Source: Streptomyces sp. LUP30 (lineage in GTDB: Bacteria > Actinomycetota > Actinomycetes > Streptomycetales > Streptomycetaceae). Taken from it: a stretch of 64,000 bases of DNA. Location of the stretch: positions 1-64,000 of the forward strand of contig NZ_MJAJ01000027.1 of assembly GCF_001746365.1 (NCBI RefSeq), read 5' to 3'. Positions within the stretch are counted from its first letter, which is position 1. The number at the start of each line of letters is the position of its first letter. Shown in pieces: positions 1 through 10,054 of this stretch. The position numbers and the translations under genes are program-made. The notes under the pieces were generated by a model. That model made no database searches. It was not told where the DNA came from and saw only the letters and a list, made by a program, of their open reading frames with translations.

Positions 1-1569
1 CTGGGCGTGTGGGCCTCGTCGGGGGAGGGCTCCGGGACGCCGGCCGGGTCGGCCGCCTCCCGGCAGACGGCCGGGACCTCGGCCGGCGACCCCGTCGCCT
101 CCGCCGCCGCGCCGCCCGCGGCGCCGACGCCCACTCGCTCGTACGCCCTGTCCACCGCTCCCCGGACCATCCCGGCCGTCCGCGCCCATACTCCGGCGCG
201 CGGCCCGGGATGGCGTCCCGCGGCCGGTCGCCGGGTCGTGGTCAGCGACGCCGACCTCGCCGACGAGGGACGGCTGATCGCGGGCGAACTGGGACTGAAG
301 TACGCCGGGCAGAAGAACGACGTGCGCGCCGGGGACCTGCGGCTGGCGCTCAACGACGACGAGGGCGCGAACCCGGAGTCGTACGCCATGACCGTGCGCG
401 GCGGCCGCGTCACCATCAGCGGGCCCTCCGACGCCGGAGTGTTCTACGGCACCCGCACCCTCAAGCAGGAGGTGCACGGCGGCGGCACCGCCCCCGAGGG
501 CGTCGTGCACGACCAGCCGGCCAAACCGCAGCGCGGGTTCACGCTGGACATCGCGCGCAAGTACTTCAGCCCCGCCTGGATCGAGGACCGGGTGCGCGAG
601 CTCGGCGACCTCAAGTACAACCAGCTCGGCCTGCACTTCTCCGACGACCAGTCCTTCCGGATCGAGTCCGACAGCCACCCGGAGATCGTCGCCCCGCGGC
701 ACCTCACCAAGGCCCAGGTGAAGAAGATCGTCGACCTCGCGGCGAGCCGGCACATCACCGTCGTGCCCGAGATCGACTCGCCGGGGCACCTGGGCGCCGT
801 CCTCGCCGCCCATCCCGAGCTGCAGCTGCGCAACGCGAGCGGAGTGGCCACCCGCGGGGCGATCGACATCTCCAAGGACGACTCCGCGAACCTCCTCGAC
901 GACCTGCTGGACGAGTACGCCGGCGTGTTCCCCGGCGCCTACTGGCATCTCGGCGGCGACGAGTACCAGGCCCTGACGGTGTCCAGCCCGGCCGCCTCCT
1001 ACCCCCAGCTCGCCGCCGCCGCGCGCGCCCGGTACGGCTCCGGCGCGGGCGTGGCCGACCTCACCACGGGCTGGCTCAACGACCGCGCCGACACCGTCCG
1101 CGCCCACGACCGGACCATGCGGGTGTGGAACGACGGCTTCTTCCGCGGCACGTCGGTCAAACCGGCCTCCGACCTGGTGGTCGCGTACTGGACGGGCAAG
1201 GAGATCGGGGCCCGCACGCCGTCCGAGTACCTGAGCGCGGGGCGCAAGATGCTCAACTACAACGACGAGTACCTCTACTACGTCCTCGGCGAGCCGAACG
1301 ACTTCGCCTACCCGACCGGGCGGCGCATCTACGAGCAGTGGACCCCGCGGGTGCTGCGCGGCACCACGCCCGTGGCCGCGAGGTACGACTCCCAGATCCT
1401 CGGCGGCTCCCTCTCGGTCTGGTGCGACCTCGCGAACTCCCAGACGCAGGCCCAGGTCGCGGCCGGCATCCGGATGCCGCTGCGGGCGACCTCGCAGAAA
1501 CTGTGGGACGCCGGGACGCCGGAGCTGTCCTGGACGCAGTTCACGGCACTGGCGAACAGGCTGGGCTGA
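1..1569 (+). CDS. beta-N-acetylhexosaminidase, GH20 (5' end missing)
   Basis: Glycoside hydrolase family 20 enzyme that removes terminal N-acetylhexosamine from chitin or peptidoglycan fragments. The reading frame is open from base 1, so the true start and any secretion signal lie outside the window; GTG at 7 is probably internal. A GH20 N-terminal region (about residues 60-155) precedes the barrel, which begins near GFTLDIARKYFSPAW. LHFSDDQSFRIES, PEIDSPGHLG and the catalytic Asp-Glu pair in WHLGGDEYQ are all present. The C-terminal half keeps the family pattern VWNDGF. Family identity is firm. Natural substrate and export are inferred, since no signal peptide is visible here. Confidence 0.9.
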   Translation: MGVWASSGEGSGTPAGSAASRQTAGTSAGDPVASAAAPPAAPTPTRSYALSTAPRTIPAVRAHTPARGPGWRPAAGRRVVVSDADLADEGRLIAGELGLKYAGQKNDVRAGDLRLALNDDEGANPESYAMTVRGGRVTISGPSDAGVFYGTRTLKQEVHGGGTAPEGVVHDQPAKPQRGFTLDIARKYFSPAWIEDRVRELGDLKYNQLGLHFSDDQSFRIESDSHPEIVAPRHLTKAQVKKIVDLAASRHITVVPEIDSPGHLGAVLAAHPELQLRNASGVATRGAIDISKDDSANLLDDLLDEYAGVFPGAYWHLGGDEYQALTVSSPAASYPQLAAAARARYGSGAGVADLTTGWLNDRADTVRAHDRTMRVWNDGFFRGTSVKPASDLVVAYWTGKEIGARTPSEYLSAGRKMLNYNDEYLYYVLGEPNDFAYPTGRRIYEQWTPRVLRGTTPVAARYDSQILGGSLSVWCDLANSQTQAQVAAGIRMPLRATSQKLWDAGTPELSWTQFTALANRLG

Positions 1570-1704
1570 GCGCCTCGCCGGACACCTCGCCGGACGCCCT
1601 CGGAGTTGGCCGAAACAACCCCCCTGTGACACTCCTGGCCCGTCGCACGCAGTAAGGGGAAGTGTGGGCTCCGTAAGGAAGGCGCCCTGGCGAGGGAGGC
1701 GCGG

Positions 1705-2259
1705 ATGAGCCTGGTGGAACTGATCGCTCAGGCCGACGAACGCGGACTGGCGGCCAGCGGGCTGGCTTGTTTGGATCGCTGCATACCCCTGCTGGGAGGC
1801 GACGACGAGATCCTGCGCCCGCTGTGGGGCAACCTCACGGACGACTCCGACGCCGCCGACTGGGGCGGCCTGGTGGAACGGGCGCGCGACAAGCTGGGGG
1901 CCCCTCCGGCGGAGGGCGACGAGGCCGGACTCCTCGCCCACCGGATGCTGGCCGCCGCCCCGGACGACCGCCGCGCCGCCGGGGTGAGGGCATGGGCCGA
2001 CGCCTGCTCCGTCGCCTCGCTCCAGATCCACCGCCTCCTCGACCCGACGGCGGACGGCGCTCCGGTCGATTCGCGCCGGGAGGGCCGTACCGAGGGCATG
2101 TCCCCTCTCGTCGCCGCCGAACTGCGACGCCAGGTCACCGTCCTGGAGGTCCTCGCCGGTCACGGAGCGAGCGGACTGCGCCGCGCGCTGGAGGTGTCCG
2201 TCGAGGGCCGCCGGGTGCTGCGGGCGGTGGTGTCACGGCGCGCTCGTGGACGTACGTGA
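1705..2259 (+). CDS. conserved hypothetical protein, 184 aa
   Basis: Function not recognised. Soluble, Leu/Ala/Arg-rich and acidic overall, with no signal peptide or membrane segment; it reads as mostly helical. ATG at 1705 follows GAGGGAGG at a good distance, which fixes the start. The third-position GC bias supports real coding. Its last bases overlap the earliest possible start of the next gene, so the two may be translated together. Confidence 0.7.
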   Translation: MSLVELIAQADERGLAASGLACLDRCIPLLGGDDEILRPLWGNLTDDSDAADWGGLVERARDKLGAPPAEGDEAGLLAHRMLAAAPDDRRAAGVRAWADACSVASLQIHRLLDPTADGAPVDSRREGRTEGMSPLVAAELRRQVTVLEVLAGHGASGLRRALEVSVEGRRVLRAVVSRRARGRT

Positions 2260-2905
2260 GCGCGGTGCGGGGGACATGGGTCGGTCCTGCGCCGGTCCGG
2301 GGAAGGTCCCGGATCCGGGTGACACAACCCGCGACGCCCTCGCTCTTCCCAGTGTGACGCGCAGGACGACCGACCAGACCGACCGCCCCGACCGGACCCA
2401 CGAGACCGACCGTCCCGACCGGGCCCACGAGAGCGACCGCCCCGACCGGGCCCACGAGAGCGACTGCCCCGACCGGCCGGACCGCCCCGACCGGCCGGAC
2501 CGGGCCGACGCCGCGAACCGGGCCGAGCGGCCCGCCCGCCCCTCCGCCGCCGGCAGACCCGTGCGGTGGGCGGCCGAGGCGGTGGCCGGCGTCCCCGAGA
2601 GCATGCGCCCGCAGCTCGACCACTCGGCGCAGAGCCTGTGGCGCGTCGACCGGCTGATCGACGACCTGCGACGCGCGGGCGCGCCCTACGCCGCCGTGGA
2701 GGGCGTGCTGCGCGGATTCGGAGCGTACGCCGGCGAGGTGATCGTCCGGCAGACCGGCGCCGAGTGGTGGGCCTCCGGCGGCGACCACTGGGTCCGCACC
2801 CCCGACGGCCGCCTCTGGGAACCCCTCGACGAGGCCCGCCGCTGCCACGCCGGCCACGGCTCCCTGCGCCTGCTGTGCCGGGACGCGATGGGCGGGGGGC
2901 GGTGA
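2246..2905 (+). CDS. hypothetical protein with Arg/Asp-rich repeat N-terminus
   Basis: Function not recognised. The first 100 residues are low complexity: a nine-residue unit like DRPDRAHES is repeated about three times, then several DRP triplets. From about residue 110 to the end there is a compact domain (LWRVDRLIDDLRRAGAPYAAVEGVLRGFGAYAGEVIV, then a Trp-rich stretch around EWWASGGDHWVR) that looks like a real fold. No membrane segment. The start is uncertain: GTG 2246 overlaps the previous gene by 14 bases, while ATG 2276 and GTG 2354 are alternatives, none with a convincing ribosome site. Confidence 0.6.
   Translation: MDVRERGAGDMGRSCAGPGKVPDPGDTTRDALALPSVTRRTTDQTDRPDRTHETDRPDRAHESDRPDRAHESDCPDRPDRPDRPDRADAANRAERPARPSAAGRPVRWAAEAVAGVPESMRPQLDHSAQSLWRVDRLIDDLRRAGAPYAAVEGVLRGFGAYAGEVIVRQTGAEWWASGGDHWVRTPDGRLWEPLDEARRCHAGHGSLRLLCRDAMGGGR
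2381..2475 (+). repeat. 27-bp tandem repeat inside a coding sequence
   Basis: About three and a half copies of a 27-base unit (gaccgycccgaccgg followed by gcccacgagagc) encode DRPDRAHES-type repeats. The copies differ at a few bases. It stays in frame, so it is a protein repeat rather than a CRISPR or iteron array. Confidence 0.7.
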
Positions 2906-3049
2906 GGGGCAGCCGGTCACGGGTCCGCGCGCTGTGACACTTCCGTGCGGGGTGGCGCTGATGAGCGTGGGGGCGCGGCCGCATCCGGACCCGGTGTTCG
3001 GCGGGGGAGCCGCGTGCCCGCACCGAACTCCGTACGAACGAGGAAAGTC

Positions 3050-3703
3050 TTGGGCCAGGGAGGGGAACCCCGGCGCGCGCAGGCGTACGACGGGGAACTG
3101 GGGGCGGCCGTGGCGCGGGCCCAGGACGGGGACGAGCTCGCGTTCGCCGTGGCGTACCGGATCGTCCAGCCCGGGCTGCTCGGTTATCTGCGCGGGATCG
3201 TCGGCGAGGAGGCGGAGGACGTGGCCTCCGACGCCTGGCTGGAGATAGCCCGGGATCTGGGGCGGTTCCGCGGTGACGGGGCCGGGTTCCGGGGCTGGAC
3301 GGCGACCATCGCCCGGCATCGGGCCCTGGACCACCTGCGTCGGCTGCGGGTGCGCCCGCGCTCGGCGGCGCTGGAACAGGACGTCGTCCTCGACCTGCCC
3401 GGGCCGCACAGCACCCACGACCTGGCACTGGAGTCCCTCTCCACCGCGCAGGCCCTGGAACTGGTGCGCGGGCTGCCGCGGGACCAGGCGGAGGCCGTGC
3501 TGCTGAGGGTCGTCATCGGACTGGACGGCCCTGCCGCGGCCCGGGTGCTCGGCAAGCGGCCCGGCGCCGTGCGCACGGCCGCGCACCGGGGGCTCAAGCG
3601 GCTGGCCGGACAGCTGGGCGCCGCGGGCGAGGGGGGCGCGAACGACCGCGGCGCGGAGGGTGTGACGGATGGCGGCCCCCGGACGCTGGGGGAGTCGACG
3701 TGA
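3050..3703 (+). CDS. ECF-type RNA polymerase sigma factor (module A)
   Basis: Group 4 (ECF) sigma factor of about 217 residues. Region 2 spans about residues 15-85 (DGDELAFAVAYRIVQPGLLGYLRGIVG, then EDVASDAWLEIARDL and FRGWTATIARHRALDHLRR). Region 4 lies around DQAEAVLLRVVIGLD to RPGAVRTAAHRGLKRLA. The TTG at 3050 is chosen because cgaggaa lies just upstream, as it does before the paralogue at 4998, and because the N-termini then align; GTG 3014 is the alternative. It is followed by a membrane protein that is probably its regulator. The paralogue at 4998 shares the distinctive LGKRPGAVRTAAHRGLK block, so the two arose by duplication. Confidence 0.85.
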   Translation: MGQGGEPRRAQAYDGELGAAVARAQDGDELAFAVAYRIVQPGLLGYLRGIVGEEAEDVASDAWLEIARDLGRFRGDGAGFRGWTATIARHRALDHLRRLRVRPRSAALEQDVVLDLPGPHSTHDLALESLSTAQALELVRGLPRDQAEAVLLRVVIGLDGPAAARVLGKRPGAVRTAAHRGLKRLAGQLGAAGEGGANDRGAEGVTDGGPRTLGEST

Positions 3704-3802
3704 ACGGTGAGGCCCACGGGCCGTATCGATCACTGGGGGACGGCTGCGCGACCGGTGGGCGAGCGGCGGGAACGGACGTTCGGGACAGAGGCGGAAACGG
3801 AC

Positions 3803-4705
3803 ATGGGTGAACGGCTGAAGGACGGCGCGGGCCACGGCCGTCGGCGCGCGCGCCCTGACGACGTCCTCGCCGGCCTGTCGGGGCTGGAGGCGCTGCTCGT
3901 CCGGGCCCTGCGCGCGCCGGGCGACCGTCCGCAGGAGGGCAGCGAGGGCGAGCAGCGGGCCGTCGCCGCGTTCCGCGCCGCCCGTGACACCGGGGACGCG
4001 AGGGCGCGCCGGGTCCGCGCCCGGCGTCGCGACGACTGGCGGCCCCAGGCCCGGCGGCACACCGCCCGCTCGCTGCGGGTCACGCTCTGCGCGCTGATCG
4101 CCGGCCTCGCGCTCGGCGGAGCCGCGTTCGCCGCGATCGGCTCCGGCACGGGCGGCGACGACGGCATCGGCGTCGGCGTCCGCGGCGGGGGCGGGGGCGT
4201 CGAGCGGCCCCGGCAGTCGGCGGGGGGGACCACGGGCCCCTCGGGGGCGCTCTCCGCCGTCCCGGCCGCCACGGGCGGCGCCGACCGGGACCGTCCCGCG
4301 ACATCCGAGAGCGGCAAGGAGGCGGCGGCCCGCTGCCGCGCCTACGAGAAGGCCCGGGGGCGGGGCGAGGACCTCGGCTCCCTCGTGTGGCAGGGGCTCG
4401 TGGCGGCGGCGGGCGGCGAGAGCCACGTCGAGGCGTACTGCGCGGTGCCCGGACGGCGGACGGCCACCGCCAAGGACGACGGGACCGGCAAGGACGGCGG
4501 CTCCCACAAGGCCGGCGGGGCGGGCGACGCCGGCAAGGCCGGTGAGCTCGGCAAGGCCGGTGGGACCGGCACGACGGGGAGGACGGCCGAGGTCGGCGGG
4601 GCGGCCCGGCCGGACGCGTCCGCGGAGCCCGAGAGGTCCGCGAGGCCGGAGGGCTCGTCGGCGAAGGCGAAGGCGCAGGACACCGGGGCCGGTAACGGCG
4701 GATGA
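3803..4705 (+). CDS. single-pass membrane protein, putative anti-sigma partner (module A)
   Basis: Cytoplasmic N-terminal part of about 90 residues (LAGLSGLEALLVRALRAP, then AVAAFRAAR), one membrane helix around VTLCALIAGLALGGAAFAAI, then a long extracytoplasmic region rich in Gly, Ala, Lys and Ser. That region contains CRAYEKARG followed about 40 residues later by AYCAVPG. The layout and position directly after an ECF sigma gene fit a membrane anti-sigma factor, but there is no recognisable zinc anti-sigma HxxxCxxC motif, so the role is inferred. ATG 3803 is preferred; GTG 3707 is in frame upstream. It is paralogous in layout to the protein at 5657. Confidence 0.7.
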   Translation: MGERLKDGAGHGRRRARPDDVLAGLSGLEALLVRALRAPGDRPQEGSEGEQRAVAAFRAARDTGDARARRVRARRRDDWRPQARRHTARSLRVTLCALIAGLALGGAAFAAIGSGTGGDDGIGVGVRGGGGGVERPRQSAGGTTGPSGALSAVPAATGGADRDRPATSESGKEAAARCRAYEKARGRGEDLGSLVWQGLVAAAGGESHVEAYCAVPGRRTATAKDDGTGKDGGSHKAGGAGDAGKAGELGKAGGTGTTGRTAEVGGAARPDASAEPERSARPEGSSAKAKAQDTGAGNGG

Positions 4706-4997
4706 CGGTGGCCGCCAAGGCAACGGCCGAGGCCGCCACCCCCCACAGGAGAGGCCCCGGCCGTCGCGCGGCACGGGCCGCGCGGCGGCCCGTACTCCCT
4801 ACAGCGCCGGGCGTGCGTTTTCTGTCACACCCCGAGCACGTCCACCGCGTCACGAGTTAGTTGCATGTTCTACGGACATGGACGTGCGGCTGTTTCAGGT
4901 CGTAACGTGCCTTTCGCGCCGGACGGCCAAGCGGCAGACCACCGCACACGACCTGCGGTCCTCAGAAGCCGCGCACCATCGACCGAGGAACCACGAC
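4706..4997. other. intergenic region before the second sigma gene
   Basis: About 290 bases without a supported gene. It holds a probable promoter region for module B, with lower GC around 4815-4875 (ttttctgtcacaccccg and gttagttgcatg). No operator is recognised. Confidence 0.4.
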
Positions 4998-5657
4998 GTG
5001 GGGGACGACGCGGAGCTGACAGCCGCGGTGCTCGCGGCACAGAACGGGGACGAGAGCGCGTTCCGGACTGTGTACCGCGCGGTGCACCCGCGGCTGCTCG
5101 GGTACGTGCGCACGCTGGTCGGCGATCTCGACGCCGAGGACGTGACCTCCGAGGCCTGGCTGCAGGTCGCCCGGGACCTGGAGCGGTTCACCGGGGACGC
5201 GGACCGCTTCCGCGGCTGGGCCGCCCGGATCGCCCGCAACCGCGCCCTGGACCACATACGCATGCGCGGCAGACGTCCGGCGACGGTCGCCGACGAGACC
5301 GAGCTGACCGGGCGGGCCGCCGCGTCCGACACCGCGGGCGAGGCCATGGAGGCGCTGGCGACCGGCCGCACCCTGGGCCTGATCGCCCGGCTGCCGCAGG
5401 ACCAGGCCGAGGCCGTGGTCCTGCGGGTGGTCATGGGACTCGACGCCAAGACGGCCGCCGACACGCTCGGCAAACGACCCGGCGCGGTCCGCACGGCCGC
5501 GCACCGTGGCCTGAAGAAGCTCGCCGAACTGCTCGGCGAGGATCCGGAGTCGGCCGGGCCGCTCGACGCGCTGCCGCCCCAACGGGGGCCCCGCTCGCGG
5601 GCGGTGGCCCCCGCGGGTGTGACGCATGTGCGCCCGCGGACGCAGAAGGACATGTGA
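4998..5657 (+). CDS. ECF-type RNA polymerase sigma factor (module B)
   Basis: ECF sigma factor of about 219 residues. Region 2 covers AQNGDESAFRTVYRAVHPRLLGYV, EDVTSEAWLQVARDL and FRGWAARIARNRALDHIR. Region 4 covers DQAEAVVLRVVMGLDAKTAADTL and RPGAVRTAAHRGLKKLAELL. The GTG at 4998 follows cgaggaacc. It is a clear paralogue of the sigma factor at 3050, with near-identical regions 2.2 and 4.2, so the two may read overlapping promoter sets. The stop codon overlaps the ATG of the membrane protein (TGATG), so the pair is translationally coupled, as expected for a sigma factor and its regulator. Confidence 0.88.
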   Translation: MGDDAELTAAVLAAQNGDESAFRTVYRAVHPRLLGYVRTLVGDLDAEDVTSEAWLQVARDLERFTGDADRFRGWAARIARNRALDHIRMRGRRPATVADETELTGRAAASDTAGEAMEALATGRTLGLIARLPQDQAEAVVLRVVMGLDAKTAADTLGKRPGAVRTAAHRGLKKLAELLGEDPESAGPLDALPPQRGPRSRAVAPAGVTHVRPRTQKDM

Positions 5658-6829
5658 TGGCCGACAAGCAGGACAGGTGGCTCGACCGAGAAACGGCGGA
5701 GCGTCTGCTGCGCGGTGAGTCACCCGACAACGCTGTCGACGGCCCGGCCCGCGAAGAGGCCGAACGGCTCGCCCGGGCCCTGGGCGCGTTGTCCGCGCCG
5801 ACTGCCGAGCCCCTGCGTGACGACGACGAGCTCCCCGGCGAGGCCGCGGCCCTGGCCGCCTTCCGCAAGGTGTACGCGGACCGCGCCGATCTCGCGTTCC
5901 GCGCCGCTCACGCCGGCCGCAGCGAACAGCCCTCGCGCGCCGGGGACTTCGCCGCCGACGCCGGGCTGGTGCGCATCGGCGGTCGCATCCCGGAGGCCGG
6001 CCGGCTCTCCCGCTGGAGCCGCCCCGCGCGTCTGGGACTGGTGGCGGCGCTGGCCGTCGGGATGGCCGGCGGGGTCGCGGTGGCGAGCGGGACGGGCCTC
6101 CTGCCGACCCCGTTCGGCCGCACGGAGCCGGGCCGGCCCGTGGCCTCCGTCTCCGCCCCGGCGTCCCCCGGCCCCGCGCTCGTCCCGCCGTCCCCCGACG
6201 CCTCGGGCGCGCTCGGCGGCGGCACGGCCCCGGCGACGCCGCAGGGCGACGGCAAGGGCGCCGGCGGCGGAGCCTCGGGAGGCGCGACGAAGGACGACGG
6301 CGTCTCGGCGTCCCCGGGCTCCCGCGGCGCGTGGCCGCCCGGTGTGATCGCGTCCTGCCGTGAGCTGAGCGCCGGCAGGAACCCGGACGCCCAGCACCGA
6401 CGCGCCCTGGAGCACCGGGCGGGCGGCCTGAAGCGGGTGCCGGCGTTCTGCGCGGGTGTTCTCGACGGCGCCGGTGCGAGCTCCCGCGGCGACGGCCGCG
6501 GCACGGGGAAGGGCGCCGGCCGGGACGCCGGACAGGGCAGGGGCGGCGCCGGGAGCCAGGGCGGGGCGGGCGGTCGCGGCGGCTCGGACGGCAAGCCCGG
6601 CCGAGGCGACGACGGCGATGGTGACGGCGACCGCGACGGCGGTCACGGACACGGACACGGACACGGACACGGACACGGACACGGACACGGACACGAGGGC
6701 GTCTCCCACGGCGGAAACGGCGGAAACGGCGGAAACGGCGGAGACGGCTCGAACGGCGGGAACAGTGCGGACGGTGGTGGCCGCGGCGGCCGCGGCCACC
6801 ATGACGGCCGCCGTCATCACGGCCACTGA
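5657..6829 (+). CDS. single-pass membrane protein with His-Gly repeat, putative anti-sigma partner (module B)
   Basis: 390 residues. The cytoplasmic N-terminus has WLDRETAERLLRG and EAAALAAFRKVYADR, the second resembling AVAAFRAAR in the module A partner. One membrane helix lies near LGLVAALAVGMAGGVAVASG. The outside part carries a Pro/Gly linker, then SCRELSAGRN followed about 30 residues later by AFCAGVLDG, the same two-cysteine arrangement as the paralogue. The C-terminal 150 residues are Gly-rich, with nine His residues alternating mainly with Gly and then NGG repeats, suggestive of metal binding. It is coupled to the sigma gene by a one-base overlap. An anti-sigma function is inferred from position and layout only. 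Confidence 0.75.
   Translation: MADKQDRWLDRETAERLLRGESPDNAVDGPAREEAERLARALGALSAPTAEPLRDDDELPGEAAALAAFRKVYADRADLAFRAAHAGRSEQPSRAGDFAADAGLVRIGGRIPEAGRLSRWSRPARLGLVAALAVGMAGGVAVASGTGLLPTPFGRTEPGRPVASVSAPASPGPALVPPSPDASGALGGGTAPATPQGDGKGAGGGASGGATKDDGVSASPGSRGAWPPGVIASCRELSAGRNPDAQHRRALEHRAGGLKRVPAFCAGVLDGAGASSRGDGRGTGKGAGRDAGQGRGGAGSQGGAGGRGGSDGKPGRGDDGDGDGDRDGGHGHGHGHGHGHGHGHGHEGVSHGGNGGNGGNGGDGSNGGNSADGGGRGGRGHHDGRRHHGH
6644..6697 (+). repeat. hexanucleotide repeat cacgga (nine units) encoding His-Gly
   Basis: Eight cacgga units and a final cacgag, in frame in the membrane protein gene, give an alternating His-Gly tract. Just downstream, ggcggaaac units (about 6709-6745) encode Asn-Gly-Gly repeats. 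Both could vary in copy number by slippage. Confidence 0.85.
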
Positions 6830-7126
6830 CCTGCGATTTCTCAGATCGTCGAAATTTTTCGGCGAGGGGTGTGACGTTTTCAGCTGGTGGAACGCAGTAA
6901 CAAGTGAGCCGACTGGTCATCGGCCCTTGCACTGAGCCGGGGTTCCCCCCGTACCTTCGGCTCGTGCGCCTGGCGCGGGCGGGACACGTTCCCCCGGTCC
7001 CGCCCGCGCCCCTGACGTCTCCCGGACATCCCCCCCGCGCCCTCCCGGCATTGTGAGGACCGGCGCCTGCGGCCATCCTGTGAGGAAGGTCCCGGAGCGG
7101 ACAGACCAGCGGGAGGCATCGCACCC

Positions 7127-8707
<1,581 letters not shown>

Positions 8708-8729
8708 CCCGGTCGATTCCCCCGGGAAC

Positions 8730-8751
8730 GACGCCCTCCCGGAAGGGCGTC
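8730..8751. terminator. hairpin between convergent genes
   Basis: Perfect 8-bp stem GACGCCCT / AGGGCGTC with a 6-base loop, between the stop codons of the mutase and the acyltransferase. It probably serves both strands. Confidence 0.6.
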
Positions 8752-8758
8752 CCGATCT

Positions 8759-9922
8759 TCAGACCCGCGACAGCGCGCGTCGCAGCCGGGGCGACAGCGG
8801 CTTCTCGACGAAGCGGTTGAGCAGCAGGGCCAGCAGCAGCATCGAGACGAGGGTCAGGGCGAACGTCGCCGCCGACGGCACCCGCAGACCGCGGTGCAGG
8901 AACCGGATCACCACCCAGCCGAGATGCTCGTGGACCAGATAGAAGGGGTACGTCAGGGTGCCCGCGACGGTGAGCCACCGCCGGTTCGCCCGGTCCGGGC
9001 GGCCCAGCGCGATCGCCCCGACCGCCGCGAAGCCGAGGGCGACCACCAGGATGACGCCGAGACTCGTGCGGTGGGCGAAGGCGTTCGGGTCCGAGACGTT
9101 CGACAGCTCGCGCACCGCGTAGTGCTGGCCGATCAGGAAGCCCGCCGCGACGATCCCCCAGGCGTAGGCGTCCCGCCGGTCGCGGTGGACGAGGTAGAGG
9201 CCGACGCCGCCGACGAAGAAGGGCGCGTACGCGGGCATCAGGACCAGGTCGAGCAGCGGCTCGTGCGTCGCCTGCGCGACCGCGGCGGCCGTCGTCCAGC
9301 CCGCGCAGAACACGACGACCCGGCGGCGGCTCGCGCCCGGCAGGACGACGCACAGCGCGAACAGGGCGTAGAAGCGGATCTCCGCCCACAGCGTCCAGCA
9401 CACGCCGAGCACCCGGTCCACGCCCAACGGCTGCTGGAGCAGGGTCAGATTGACCAGCGCGTCGCTCGGGGACACCGCCTCGAAGACGACCGGCGGCAGT
9501 GCGAAGACCGCCGTCACCAGCAGGACGGCCGCCCAGTACGCGGGCATCAGCCGGGAGACGCGGGAGGCCGCGAACGACCGGAGCGGCCGGCCCCAGCCGC
9601 TCATGCAGATCACGAACCCGCTGATCACGAAGAAGACCTGGACGCCGAGGCAGCCGTACGCGGCGAACGTGTGCAGGGTGGGGAACTGCAGCCTCGGTGA
9701 GGTCCCCCACGCGCGGGAGACCTCACCGTCGCGGCCCGCGTAGTGGTAGACCGCCACCATCAGCGCGGCGACCAGCCGCAGCCCGTCCAGAGCGCGCAGT
9801 CGGCCCTCGGGACCGCCCGGCCCGGCCGGTCCGCCCCGTCCGCCGGGTCCGTCCGGCTCGTGGACCGGCGCCGGCGCGGCGAGCGCCGCCTTCGACGTGC
9901 TGCTCACGACCGTCTCGGTCAT
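8759..9922 (-). CDS. acyltransferase 3 family membrane protein
   Basis: Integral membrane O-acyltransferase of the OafA/YrhL type, about 387 residues with roughly ten hydrophobic segments. The N-terminal signature DGLRLVAALMVAVYHYAG and the following VFFVISGFVICMSGWG are diagnostic. It would transfer an acetyl or other acyl group from the cytoplasm to an extracytoplasmic sugar. ATG at 9922 follows gaggggtacgagc, a strong ribosome site, so the longer form starting at 10003 is unlikely. Next to the polysaccharide genes, it may O-acylate the cell-wall glycopolymer; that link is by context only. Confidence 0.85.
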   Translation of the reverse strand: MTETVVSSTSKAALAAPAPVHEPDGPGGRGGPAGPGGPEGRLRALDGLRLVAALMVAVYHYAGRDGEVSRAWGTSPRLQFPTLHTFAAYGCLGVQVFFVISGFVICMSGWGRPLRSFAASRVSRLMPAYWAAVLLVTAVFALPPVVFEAVSPSDALVNLTLLQQPLGVDRVLGVCWTLWAEIRFYALFALCVVLPGASRRRVVVFCAGWTTAAAVAQATHEPLLDLVLMPAYAPFFVGGVGLYLVHRDRRDAYAWGIVAAGFLIGQHYAVRELSNVSDPNAFAHRTSLGVILVVALGFAAVGAIALGRPDRANRRWLTVAGTLTYPFYLVHEHLGWVVIRFLHRGLRVPSAATFALTLVSMLLLALLLNRFVEKPLSPRLRRALSRV

Positions 9923-10054
9923 GCTCGTACCCCTCGCAGTGGCCCAGGGGGCCTGTCGTGTGCTCGGTCCGCGACGCCCCGGTTGCTCGATACGACCGTT
10001 CACCCCGGAGCGCGGTGTCCGGAAGAAACGCCCGGTGAACCTCCCGCGTCGATG

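Noticed and set aside
2381..2475. CRISPR-like direct repeats
   Set aside because: Units are contiguous with no spacers and encode a protein repeat in frame.
2135..4774. 879-codon open frame on the minus strand across the first sigma module
   Set aside because: Arg/Pro/Gly-rich product typical of a shadow frame in high-GC DNA; the plus strand carries clear sigma and membrane protein genes.
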